Source: Murinocardiopsis flavida
GTDB lineage: Bacteria; Actinomycetota; Actinomycetes; Streptosporangiales; Streptosporangiaceae
Length of the DNA: 64,000 bases
Assembly (NCBI RefSeq): GCF_003014485.1
Contig: NZ_PYGA01000003.1
Span: 62,001 to 126,000 of the forward strand
Reading direction: 5' to 3'
Of the stretch, positions 33,116 to 40,970 are shown one piece after another. The position numbers were made by a program, and so were the translations under genes. The notes beneath the pieces were generated by a model, which was not told the DNA's origin, did no database searches, and saw only the letters and a program-made list of their open reading frames with translations. Position 1 is the stretch's first letter, and the number at the start of each line of letters is the position of its first letter.

Positions 33116-33523
33116 ATGTTCGACGGTCGCGACCCGATCTATCTGCAAATCGCCGATCAGATCCGCGGGGACGTCCTCGCCGGTCGGCTCGCCGAAGGAG
33201 AACAGGTGATGTCCACCACGCAGTACGCGACGACCTTCCGGATCAACCCGGCGACCGCGGCGAAGGCGTTCGCCCGACTGGTCGACGAAGGCGTGCTCTA
33301 CAAGCAGCGGGGCGTAGGCATGTTCGTCGCCGAAGGCGCCCAAGACCGCCTGCGCGAGCTGCGCCGGGAGTCCTTCTTCGCGGAGCGGCTGCTGCCCGTG
33401 CTCCGCGAGGCGGAGGTCCTCGGCATCACGGCCGCGGAACTCGTCCACCAGATCGGCCGGGGCGCCGAGGCCGGCGCCCCGAGCGCAGGCGCGCCCGCCG
33501 CGAACAACGGAGGAGAACGATGA
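33116..33523 (+). CDS. GntR-family regulator, YtrA subfamily
   Basis: A 135-residue repressor. The N-terminal winged helix reads DPIYLQIADQIRGDVLAGRL, MSTTQYATTFRINPATAAKA and FARLVDEGVLYKQRGVGMFV; the C-terminal tail is short and helical (FFAERLLPVLREAEVLG), as in YtrA regulators of ABC operons that respond to cell-wall antibiotics. It starts a five-gene operon in which every junction is a four-base ATGA overlap. Autorepression through the palindrome at 33081 is likely. Confidence 0.88.
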   Translation: MFDGRDPIYLQIADQIRGDVLAGRLAEGEQVMSTTQYATTFRINPATAAKAFARLVDEGVLYKQRGVGMFVAEGAQDRLRELRRESFFAERLLPVLREAEVLGITAAELVHQIGRGAEAGAPSAGAPAANNGGER

Positions 33524-34398
33524 CCGGATACGCCGTGTCCGCTCGCGACGTCAGCGTGCGCTTCGGTGACACCCGCGCGGTGGACGAGGTGAGCCTGGAG
33601 TTCGCGGCCGGCGAGATCCACGGGCTGCTCGGGCGCAACGGCTCGGGCAAGACCACCCTGCTGTCCACGTTCGCCGCGCTGCGCCGGCCGGCCGCCGGGC
33701 GGGTGCTGGTGGACGGCGAGGACCCGTTCGAGAACGAACGCGTCATGGAGGGCGTCTGCCTGATCCGCGAGAGCGGGGACGTGCTGGAGCTGGCGAAGAT
33801 CCCCGAGAACCTGCGCTACTTCGCCAACGCCCGGCCGACCTGGGACGCCGACTTCGCGGACGAGCTCGTCGACGCCTTCGAGCTCGACCGGCGCAAACCG
33901 GTGAACAGGCTCTCGCGCGGGCAGCAGTCGGCGTTCGGGGCCGTGGTGGGACTCGCCTCCCGTGCGCCGTTGACCGTCTTCGACGAGGTCTACCTCGGCA
34001 TGGACGCGCCCTCGCGGTACCGGTTCTACGACCTGCTGCTGGCCGACTACGTCGAGCACCCGCGGACGATCATCCTGTCCAGCCACCTGATCAGTGAGGT
34101 CGAGCGGTTGTTCGCCGGAGTGGCCATCCTCGAAGAAGGGCGGGTGCTCCTCGCCGAGGACGCCGACACCCTGCGGTCCCGCGGCACCGCCGTGACCGGC
34201 CCTTCGGCGGCCGTGGACACCGCGACGGCCGGGCTCACCGTGCTCAGCACCCGCGAACTGGGCCGCACCAAGCAGGTCACCGTCTACGGCGACCTCGACG
34301 AGGCCGCCCTCGCCGCCGCCAGGGCGGCCGACCTGGAGATCGACGCGGTACCGGTCCAAGACCTGTTCGTCCACCTCACCAACAGGGAGCCGTCATGA
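33520..34398 (+). CDS. ABC transporter ATP-binding protein (YtrB-like)
   Basis: A 292-residue nucleotide-binding subunit. Walker A is GLLGRNGSGKTTLLS. The signature loop is degenerate (LSRGQQSA instead of LSGGQ) and Walker B is LTVFDEVYLGMD. The switch histidine is in ILSSHLISEVERL. It is translationally coupled to the regulator before it and the membrane protein after it, which probably forms its channel. Confidence 0.9.
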   Translation: MTGYAVSARDVSVRFGDTRAVDEVSLEFAAGEIHGLLGRNGSGKTTLLSTFAALRRPAAGRVLVDGEDPFENERVMEGVCLIRESGDVLELAKIPENLRYFANARPTWDADFADELVDAFELDRRKPVNRLSRGQQSAFGAVVGLASRAPLTVFDEVYLGMDAPSRYRFYDLLLADYVEHPRTIILSSHLISEVERLFAGVAILEEGRVLLAEDADTLRSRGTAVTGPSAAVDTATAGLTVLSTRELGRTKQVTVYGDLDEAALAAARAADLEIDAVPVQDLFVHLTNREPS

Positions 34399-35267
34399 CC
34401 AAGGGCTCCGTCCGCAGCGCGAACGGCCGACCGCACTCCACCACCGGCGGCCGGCCGCCCGGCCGCCCGGCGCACGCCGATCCGTCGACAACTGGGGGGC
34501 AGATGACCACCGGAACAACGGCCACGACACCGACCGGGCCCGCACCGTTGCGCCGACCGCAATGGGTCCGCGTCCTCCTCGTGATGCTGCGCGCCCTGCT
34601 GGTCCAGAGCCTGTGGTTCTGGGTCTGGGTCCTGGTCCCGGCGGCCGTGGCGATCGTCCTGCTCGACCGCTTCGGCGACCTGGACATGTCCGTGGTGCAG
34701 TTCGCCCGGTACGGCGGCATCTGGTACCCGTTCGCCCTCTCCTTCATCGGCGTGGGCATCCAGTTCACTGTGCACGTCGCCAACGGCCTGACCCGCCGGT
34801 CCTACATCCGGGCGGTCCTGGTCACCACGTTGCTCATCGGCCTGGCCTATGCCGTGCTGATGACGGCGGCGATGGTCGTCGAACGGGCCGTGTACACGGC
34901 GAACGGCTGGGCGCCCTACACCAGCGGCCACAGCGCGTCCCTGGTCGCGGGGGCCGGGTCCCTGTTCGCGGCCACCGCACTCGCGTTCACCGCGGGTGGC
35001 GTCAGCGGCCTGCTGGTGGGGATCGCCTTCTACCGGGGCGGCGCCCTCCGGGGCTTCCTCGCGCTGCCGCTGACCGTGTCCCCGGCCGTGGTCGTGATGC
35101 TCCTCACCGACGACGTCGCGGCCGGCCGCGACTGGACCTTCCCGGCCACCGTGTCCACCGTCCCGCTGACGGCGGCCCTCTGCCTCGCGCTCATCGCGGC
35201 CGCGGCGACGGCCTTCCACCTCCTGGCGCGCAGCGCCCCGGTCTCGAAGGGGTTGGCGACGTCATGA
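34395..35267 (+). CDS. Membrane protein partner of the first ABC ATPase
   Basis: A 290-residue protein with a disordered N-terminal ~55 residues and about six membrane segments (VQSLWFWVWVLVPAAVAIVL, FALSFIGVGIQFTVHVANGL, LTAALCLALIAAAATAFHLL). A later ATG at 34503 would remove most of the disordered part and is a fair alternative start. It is not similar in motif to the ABC-2 permease at 36193, and is the likely permease for the ATPase at 33520. The exported compound is unknown. Confidence 0.75.
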   Translation: MTKGSVRSANGRPHSTTGGRPPGRPAHADPSTTGGQMTTGTTATTPTGPAPLRRPQWVRVLLVMLRALLVQSLWFWVWVLVPAAVAIVLLDRFGDLDMSVVQFARYGGIWYPFALSFIGVGIQFTVHVANGLTRRSYIRAVLVTTLLIGLAYAVLMTAAMVVERAVYTANGWAPYTSGHSASLVAGAGSLFAATALAFTAGGVSGLLVGIAFYRGGALRGFLALPLTVSPAVVVMLLTDDVAAGRDWTFPATVSTVPLTAALCLALIAAAATAFHLLARSAPVSKGLATS

Positions 35268-36196
35268 CCACCGTTGTGCGGGTCGACGCCCTGCGGAAGT
35301 CCTACGGCAGCAGGCACGCCGTGCGCGGCGTCGGCTTCACCGTCGAGCAGGGCGAGATCTTCGGGATCCTCGGCCCGAACGGCGCCGGCAAGACCACGAC
35401 GGTGGAGGCCCTCGCCGGTCTGCGGCACGCGGACGGCGGCACCGTCTCGGTGCTCGGCATCGACCCGCAACGGGACCCCGCGGCCATCAAGGAGGTGCTC
35501 GGGGTCCAACTCCAAGAGGCCCGGCTGCCCGACAGGATCACCGTCTCCGAGGCTCTGCGGCTGTACGCCTCCTTCTACCCGGCGCCGGCGGACACCGACG
35601 AACTGATCACGGGGCTCGGTCTCGCCGAGCACCGCGACACCCGGTTCGCGAAGCTCTCGGGCGGCCTCCGGCAGCGGCTCTCGATCGCATTGGCGCTGGT
35701 CGGCAACCCCCGGGTGGCGATCCTCGACGAACTCACCACCGGCCTGGACCCGCAGGCCCGCCGCGCGGTCTGGGACGTGGTCGAACGCGTCCGCGCCGGC
35801 GGCGTGACGATCATCCTGGTCACCCACTTCATGGACGAGGCCGAGCGCCTGTGCGACCGGCTCGTCATCATCGACAAGGGGAAGGTCGTCGCCGAAGGGG
35901 CACCGGCGGAGCTGATCCGGGGCGCCGAGGGCGAGCGGGTGTTCCGGATGCGCCTGCCCGTGCCGTTCGACCAGGTACGCGACCGCCTCCAGGACCTGGC
36001 CGACGTGGACACCCTCACCACCGTGGCGGACGAGGTGGAGGTCCGCGGCGGCGCGCACGCGCTGCCCGCGGTCGTCCTCTCGCTCGCCGAGGCGGCCGTC
36101 GTCCCCGACGGGATCCGCACCCTGAGCCGCAGCCTTGAGGACGTGTTCGTCGAGGTCACCGGGCACTCGCCCGAGCCAGTGGAGGTATCGGCATGA
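35264..36196 (+). CDS. ABC transporter ATP-binding protein (DrrA-like)
   Basis: A 310-residue ATPase of the drug/lipid exporter type. Walker A ILGPNGAGKTTTVEAL, signature LSGGLRQRLSIALAL, Walker B VAILDELTTGLDPQ (Glu replaced by E-L-T pattern typical of this group), H-loop LVTHFMDEAERL. A C-terminal ~80-residue regulatory extension follows. Coupled by ATGA overlaps to both neighbours. Together with the ABC-2 permease it should form an exporter. Confidence 0.92.
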   Translation: MTTVVRVDALRKSYGSRHAVRGVGFTVEQGEIFGILGPNGAGKTTTVEALAGLRHADGGTVSVLGIDPQRDPAAIKEVLGVQLQEARLPDRITVSEALRLYASFYPAPADTDELITGLGLAEHRDTRFAKLSGGLRQRLSIALALVGNPRVAILDELTTGLDPQARRAVWDVVERVRAGGVTIILVTHFMDEAERLCDRLVIIDKGKVVAEGAPAELIRGAEGERVFRMRLPVPFDQVRDRLQDLADVDTLTTVADEVEVRGGAHALPAVVLSLAEAAVVPDGIRTLSRSLEDVFVEVTGHSPEPVEVSA

Positions 36197-36975
36197 CGAC
36201 CCTGACCGCGTCCCCACGGCTGCGCGGCTTCGGCACGCTGACAGCGACCCAGGGGCGGTTGTTCCTGCGCGACACCGGCAGCGTGGTGTTCGCGATCGCC
36301 TTCCCGCCGCTCCTCGTGATCGGCATCGGCCTGGCGCTGCCCGGCATGCGCGCCCCGATCACCGACCTGCCCGAGCCGTGGGCCGGCATGCCGGCGATCC
36401 ACCTGTTCGCCCCGGTCGCGTTGGCCCTGGCCGTGGCCACCGTCGCGCTGAGTACGCTGCCGTCGCAGATCGTCGCCGAACGCGAACTCGGCGTGCTACG
36501 GCGGATGGCCACCACCCCGATGCGGCCGCAGGGCGTGCTCGTCGCGCAGGTGCTGGTCAACCTCTGCGCGCTCGTGGCGGCGTGCGTGCTCGCGATCGCC
36601 GCAGGGGCGCTGGTCTTCGGCACACCGGCGCCGGTCGCGCCGGTCGCCGCCGCCCTCGCCTTCGTGCTGGGCGCGGCGGCGACAGCGGGCGTGGGACTGC
36701 TTATCGCGGCCCTCGCCCCGAAGGCCTCCGCCGCCAACGGCATCGGGATGCTCGTCTACTTCCCGATGCTGTTCTTCGCGGGCATGTGGACACCCGGGCC
36801 GACGATGCCCGACACCGTTGCCGCGATCGCGCGGTTCACCCCCTTGGGCGCGATGAGCCAGGCGCTGAACGCCGCCTGGTTCGAGGGCGGTTTCCCCGCC
36901 GCGGAACTGGTCGTGATGGCGGCCTACATCGCGGTCCTCTACCCGCTAGCAGCACGCCTGTTCCGCTGGTCCTGA
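36193..36975 (+). CDS. ABC-2 type permease (DrrB-like)
   Basis: A 260-residue permease with six membrane segments and the ABC-2 signature region ELGVLRRMATTPMRPQGVLV between segments 2 and 3, and MLVYFPMLFFAGMWTPGPTM near the C-terminus. It is the last gene of the five-gene operon. It pairs with the ATPase at 35264. Hairpins at 36982-37014 close the operon. Confidence 0.9.
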   Translation: MTTLTASPRLRGFGTLTATQGRLFLRDTGSVVFAIAFPPLLVIGIGLALPGMRAPITDLPEPWAGMPAIHLFAPVALALAVATVALSTLPSQIVAERELGVLRRMATTPMRPQGVLVAQVLVNLCALVAACVLAIAAGALVFGTPAPVAPVAAALAFVLGAAATAGVGLLIAALAPKASAANGIGMLVYFPMLFFAGMWTPGPTMPDTVAAIARFTPLGAMSQALNAAWFEGGFPAAELVVMAAYIAVLYPLAARLFRWS

Positions 36976-36981
36976 CTGCCG

Positions 36982-37014
36982 GGACCCGGCTACCGGGGTC
37001 CGGCTTCCGGACCC
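36982..37014. terminator. Overlapping terminator hairpins
   Basis: GGACCCGG (36982-36989) can pair with CCGGGGTCC (36993-37001), or GGGTCCGG (36996-37003) with CCGGACCC (37007-37014, perfect, three-base loop). They share bases and are mutually exclusive. They lie between the convergent ABC operon and AraC gene, next to three copies of TACCGG. Confidence 0.6.
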
Positions 37015-37029
37015 TGCTACCGGACCCCA

Positions 37030-37869
37030 CTACCGGGATCCGGCGGCGTCCGACGTCCCCCGGGCGTACACACCGGGCGTGATGCCGTAGTAGCGGCGGA
37101 ACCAGCGGTTCAGGTGGCTCTGGTCGGCGAAACCCGACGCCGCGGCGGCGTCCCCCGGTGCGGTGCCCTCGGCGATGAGCCGCCGCGCGCGGCGCAGCCG
37201 GCGCTCACGCTGGTAGTCGCTCGGCGCGATGCCGTAGACCTGGTGGAACGCCCGGTACACGGCGTGCCGGCTGCGCCCTGCCGCAGCGGCGAGCGTGCCG
37301 AGGTCGGCGTCCGCCTCCGGCGTCGAATCCAGGACCTCGCGGGCCCGCGCCACGATGCGCGCCGAGTCGCGGCGCGACGGGGCGGTGCGCGGGCGCACCG
37401 GGCGGGCGGCGCCGAGCCCGCCCATCGCCAGGACGGCGTCCGCGAGCGACTCGTCGCGCCGCAGCGCGCTCGCCCTGTCGAGGAGGTCGCGGTGGAGCCG
37501 GCGCAGCGCGCCCGCGAGGACGCGGGAGTGCAGAACGGGGCGCGGGAACAGCGGCAGTCCTGCGGCGGCGCCGTCGCCCAGCACGTCGGCGACGACCTCC
37601 GGCCCGATGTGCACGATCCGGTAGGTGAACCCCAGCGCGTCGACCGCGCGCCCGTCGTGGGGGTCGTCCGGGTTGAACGCCATGACCATGCCCGCCGCGC
37701 TGGTGTGCGCGGCGCCGCGGCAGCGGAACGTCTGCGCGCCGTCCTCGGTCACTCCGAACGAGTACGCGTCGTGGCTGTGCCGGTGGTAGACGTGCCGCTC
37801 GAAGTGGGCGTGCATGGCTTCCAGCGGCCGATCGGCCGCCCGCCAGTAGCGCGCCCAGTCCCCGGTCAT
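37030..37869 (-). CDS. AraC-family transcriptional regulator
   Basis: A 279-residue regulator with an N-terminal AraC-type cupin sensor (HVYHRHSHDAYSFGVTEDGA, MVMAFNPDDPHDGRA) and a C-terminal double helix-turn-helix (LAAAAGRSRHAVYRAFHQVY, DAAAASGFADQSHLNRWFRR). ATG 37869 was chosen because the cupin begins soon after. It is convergent with the ABC operon. The usual target for this layout is a neighbouring exporter (often LysE-type), but none adjoins it. Confidence 0.88.
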   Translation of the reverse strand: MTGDWARYWRAADRPLEAMHAHFERHVYHRHSHDAYSFGVTEDGAQTFRCRGAAHTSAAGMVMAFNPDDPHDGRAVDALGFTYRIVHIGPEVVADVLGDGAAAGLPLFPRPVLHSRVLAGALRRLHRDLLDRASALRRDESLADAVLAMGGLGAARPVRPRTAPSRRDSARIVARAREVLDSTPEADADLGTLAAAAGRSRHAVYRAFHQVYGIAPSDYQRERRLRRARRLIAEGTAPGDAAAASGFADQSHLNRWFRRYYGITPGVYARGTSDAAGSR

Positions 37870-38029
37870 CCCCCCATTCTGCCCGGCCCCGGACCCGCAC
37901 CCGAGCGTTCGAGCGTGCACGCCCGCGGGTGGGCGTCCAAGCGCTGTTCGGCACCGGCAACGAGGAGGCGACCCGCGCCGGGGTCCGCGCGGTGCACGGC
38001 GACGCCCTCGACCTCGTCGGCCCCGCCGG

Positions 38030-38917
38030 CTACGGCCCCCGCAACGCGGCATCGGCAGCCGCGAAGGAAGTCCCCCTGCACGGCTGGCAGAAGTCGATGA
38101 GCGCACGGGCGATCCGGCCGGGCGCGTTCTCCGTGGGGATGTGGTCCGCGTCCGGGATGCGTATGAGCGTTGTCTCCGGCATCTCGGCGGCGAACCGCTC
38201 GGCGTACTCCACCTTCTCGTGCAGGTCGTCTTCGCCCCAGATCAGCAGCTTGGGCGTGGTGGACCGTTGCAGCGCGGGGACGAGGTCACGGGTGTAGCGG
38301 TTGTCGGCGGCGCCCGCCAGTGCCAGCCAGGAGCGGCGCACCCGCGCATCGGTCCACGGCTCCACGTAGTCCGCGATCCGCTGTGCGGTGGCGGCACCGG
38401 CCAGTACCCTCGTCACCGCCAGTCGGCGGGCGGGGAGGATGTCGTCGGCGGTGGGCCCGGCGGCGGTCCCCGATCCCCGGAACCGGGCGACATGAGGCGC
38501 CGGCCAGGAGTCGTAGAGGACCGAGTTGACCAAGGCCAGCCGGGACACCTCCAGCCGACCGTGCACGAGGAGATGCTGGGCGATGGCGCCGCCGATGTCA
38601 TGGCCTGCAACCGCGATCGGCCCGGAGAGTCCCAGCGCGGACGCGAACCGCTCCACCCAGTCCGCGAAGGCCGGGACCGTTGCCGTCTCCGGGGTGAGCT
38701 CGCCGCCCGAGCGTCCCAGCCCGGGCAGGTCGACCGCGATGGGCCGCAGCCCCGCCTCGGCGAGGCGGCCCAGCACCGGGAGCCAGACGCGGCTCCAGTA
38801 CGTTCCGTGCAGCAGCAGTACGGCCGGGCCGTCCTGCTCCACCGTCAGGTGGCTCGCCGATTCACCGTCGACCCGGACCGAGGTCCGTACGATTCCCGCT
38901 TCTGTGGTTTGACTCAT
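38030..38917 (-). CDS. Alpha/beta hydrolase
   Basis: A 295-residue alpha/beta-hydrolase. Oxyanion segment LLLHGTYWSRVW, then VDLPGLGRSGG, and a nucleophile elbow reading VAGHDIGGAIAQHLL, so the nucleophile is Asp as in epoxide hydrolases and dehalogenases; the acid is in LLIWGEDDLHEKVE and the base His is in IPDADHIPTENAPG. It is divergent from a GlxA-type regulator. The last ~15 residues (RGTSFAAADAALRGP) are atypical and may be read-through into foreign sequence. The substrate is unknown. Confidence 0.87.
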   Translation of the reverse strand: MSQTTEAGIVRTSVRVDGESASHLTVEQDGPAVLLLHGTYWSRVWLPVLGRLAEAGLRPIAVDLPGLGRSGGELTPETATVPAFADWVERFASALGLSGPIAVAGHDIGGAIAQHLLVHGRLEVSRLALVNSVLYDSWPAPHVARFRGSGTAAGPTADDILPARRLAVTRVLAGAATAQRIADYVEPWTDARVRRSWLALAGAADNRYTRDLVPALQRSTTPKLLIWGEDDLHEKVEYAERFAAEMPETTLIRIPDADHIPTENAPGRIARALIDFCQPCRGTSFAAADAALRGP

Positions 38918-38975
38918 GGGACCACTGTGACCGGGGCCGGGCTCCCGGCCGAGAGTCCGAAAAGACATCCAAGGG

Positions 38976-38981
38976 TATATT
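38976..38981 (+). promoter_or_regulatory. -10 element, leaderless-type promoter
   Basis: TATATT lies six bases before ATG 38988 with no ribosome site between them. Confidence 0.55.
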
Positions 38982-38987
38982 CCGGCC

Positions 38988-39938
38988 ATGTGCCCGCACC
39001 GGGTCGTGGCCCTGATCACCCCGCCCCAGTCGCCCTTCGAACTCGCCTGTGCCGCCGAGGTCTTCGGCACGGCCCCGGACGACGCGCCGGTCCGCTACGC
39101 GTTCCGGGTGTGCGCCGAGCGTCCCGGACCCCTCCGGACCACGGCCGGCTTCCCGATGCTCGTCGACGCGGGGTTGGCGGCCATCGAGGAGGCGGACACC
39201 GTTGTCGTCCCCGGCTGGGAGCCGCTCGGCGCACCGGTACCGCCGGCCGTCTCCGAGGCGCTGCGGGCCGCCCACCGGCGCGGGGCGAGGATCGTCGCCA
39301 TCTGCACGGGCGCGTTCGTCCTCGCCCAGGCCGGGCTGCTCGACGGCCGCCGCGCCACCACCCACTGGCGCAGCACCGCCCGACTCGCCGCCGCCTTCCC
39401 CGCGGTGCAGGTCGACGCCGACGTGCTCTTCGTGGATCACGGCGACGTTGCGACCAGCGCCGGGACCGGCGCGGGCATCGACCTCTGCCTCCACCTGGTC
39501 CGTTCCGATCACGGCGCGGCCTACGCCGCCCGGGTCGCCCGCGCCATGGTCCTGCCGCCGCACCGGGAGGGCAGCCAGCTTCAGTACGCCGCACAGCAGA
39601 CACCGGCCGGGACGGACGAGTCACTGGCGCCGCTGCTGGAGTGGGCCGCCGCCCGGCTCGACACCAGACTGACCCTCGACCGCCTCGCCGAACGCGCCGG
39701 GCTGTCGAGCCGGACCCTCGCCCGGCGGTTCGCCGAACAGCTCGGCACCAGCCCGGGGCAGTGGCTGCTCGGCCGGCGCATCGACGCGGCACGGCTCCTG
39801 CTGGAGCAGACCGACCTGCCGGTCGACGCCATCGCCACCCGGGTCGGACTCGCCTCGGCGGTCAACCTGCGCCGCCGCTTCCAGACCCATCTCGGCACCA
39901 CGCCCGGCGCCTACCGGCGGATCTTCGGCGAACCCTGA
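38988..39938 (+). CDS. GlxA-type regulator (DJ-1/PfpI-like domain plus AraC)
   Basis: A 316-residue regulator. Residues 5-185 are a class I glutamine amidotransferase-like/PfpI domain with the elbow AICTGAFVLAQAGLLDGRRA and THWRST, and 210-316 the AraC DNA-binding domain (TLDRLAERAGLSSRTLARRF, DAIATRVGLASAVNLRRRFQ). These proteins sense metabolites through the PfpI-like fold. It is divergent from the alpha/beta hydrolase at 38917, the likely target. The -10 element six bases upstream predicts a leaderless message. Confidence 0.92.
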   Translation: MCPHRVVALITPPQSPFELACAAEVFGTAPDDAPVRYAFRVCAERPGPLRTTAGFPMLVDAGLAAIEEADTVVVPGWEPLGAPVPPAVSEALRAAHRRGARIVAICTGAFVLAQAGLLDGRRATTHWRSTARLAAAFPAVQVDADVLFVDHGDVATSAGTGAGIDLCLHLVRSDHGAAYAARVARAMVLPPHREGSQLQYAAQQTPAGTDESLAPLLEWAAARLDTRLTLDRLAERAGLSSRTLARRFAEQLGTSPGQWLLGRRIDAARLLLEQTDLPVDAIATRVGLASAVNLRRRFQTHLGTTPGAYRRIFGEP

Positions 39939-39986
39939 CGGCGGACCGGCGTACAGCGGACACGGCACAGCGCAGGTCAGGTCAGG

Positions 39987-40400
39987 TCAACTGAACGCGG
40001 CCGCGACGCAGCCGCCTGCCAAGGCCACACACAGCGGTGAGTACACCCATCGGTCCATCCGGCCGAAGACGTCCTTCCGGGGTGAGAACACCGCGAAGCC
40101 GATCGCCCCGCGCCCGAGCAGGACTGCGGCGACCCCCCAAGTGCCGATCGAGACGAGCCGGAACGGGTCGACCGCTCCCGCAGTCCCGGCCCGCGTTCCC
40201 ACCAGGCAGGCGGCGACCAGGATCAGGACGGCGACCGTGCCCGTCTCCTTGCGCGTCGGCATCGCGTCCGTCTCGACGCCGGCGACCGTCCTGGCCATCT
40301 CGGCGGGGGTGGCGAACGGCCAGGGCGAGAACATCCACACCACGTGGAGCACGCCGATCATCAGCAGGACGAACGCGGCCGCGCTACCCACGACGGCCAT
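39987..40400 (-). CDS. DUF3995 membrane protein
   Basis: A 137-residue protein with four membrane segments and the DUF3995 pattern: GVLHVVWMFSPWPF near the start, AVLLGRGAIGFAVFSPRKDV and FGRMDRWVYSPLCVALAGGC near the end. Function unknown. ATG 40400 is chosen; GTG 40403 sits directly on the GGAGG site. It stands alone. Confidence 0.85.
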   Translation of the reverse strand: MAVVGSAAAFVLLMIGVLHVVWMFSPWPFATPAEMARTVAGVETDAMPTRKETGTVAVLILVAACLVGTRAGTAGAVDPFRLVSIGTWGVAAVLLGRGAIGFAVFSPRKDVFGRMDRWVYSPLCVALAGGCVAAAFS

Positions 40401-40970
40401 CACACCTCCAGTTGATCCGGCGGTCGGTCCGGTTGCCGCCCCGGTTCGGCACCGCCGCGGCCGTTGAGGCGATCTCCATTGTCTGTCGGCCGATTCAGAA
40501 CCCCCGCTCGGCCCCAGTGGGTCGGTCCCGCCGCCCGGCGCACCACCGCCCAGCGCGGACGTCCGCGGACGGACGAGCGTGCGCTTCTCCGGCCCTGGCC
40601 GGCCGGGAGGACCGGCGGCCGATCACTCTGTCCCGACCGCGATTCGCGGTGCAACCGTACTAGGTGACTTTTCCATCCGACCTAGTTCACTTTCTCCTTC
40701 TGATGCGTAGATCAGGGAGTTCTGTGTATATACGGTGTATCGATTGAGAGATGCACCGTACGGACACCCGCCTGCGCCGAGCAGGACGCCGGTGGCGTCG
40801 GGCCCGGCTCCGATCCGGCGGGTTCGGCGACGTCGACCCGGTGGTCGGTGCGGCCGCGGTGCATTCGGCGGTGCGCGGCCCGGCGTTCGGACCGGGACGG
40901 CGCTTCGTCCGCTGTCTCCCTACAGACCAGTGGGCACCGAAGTGGCCGACGAACAGAGATGGAGCACGCG
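40401..40970. other. Intergenic region with direct repeats and AT-rich promoter
   Basis: A 570-base gap. It holds imperfect direct repeats CTAGGTGACTTT (40660-40671) and CTAGTTCACTTT (40682-40693), 22 bases apart, then an AT-rich stretch with TATATACGG and GTGTATCG around 40723-40743 that looks like a promoter, about 230 bases before the oxidoreductase. Short open frames downstream have no ribosome site and are not called. Confidence 0.5.
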
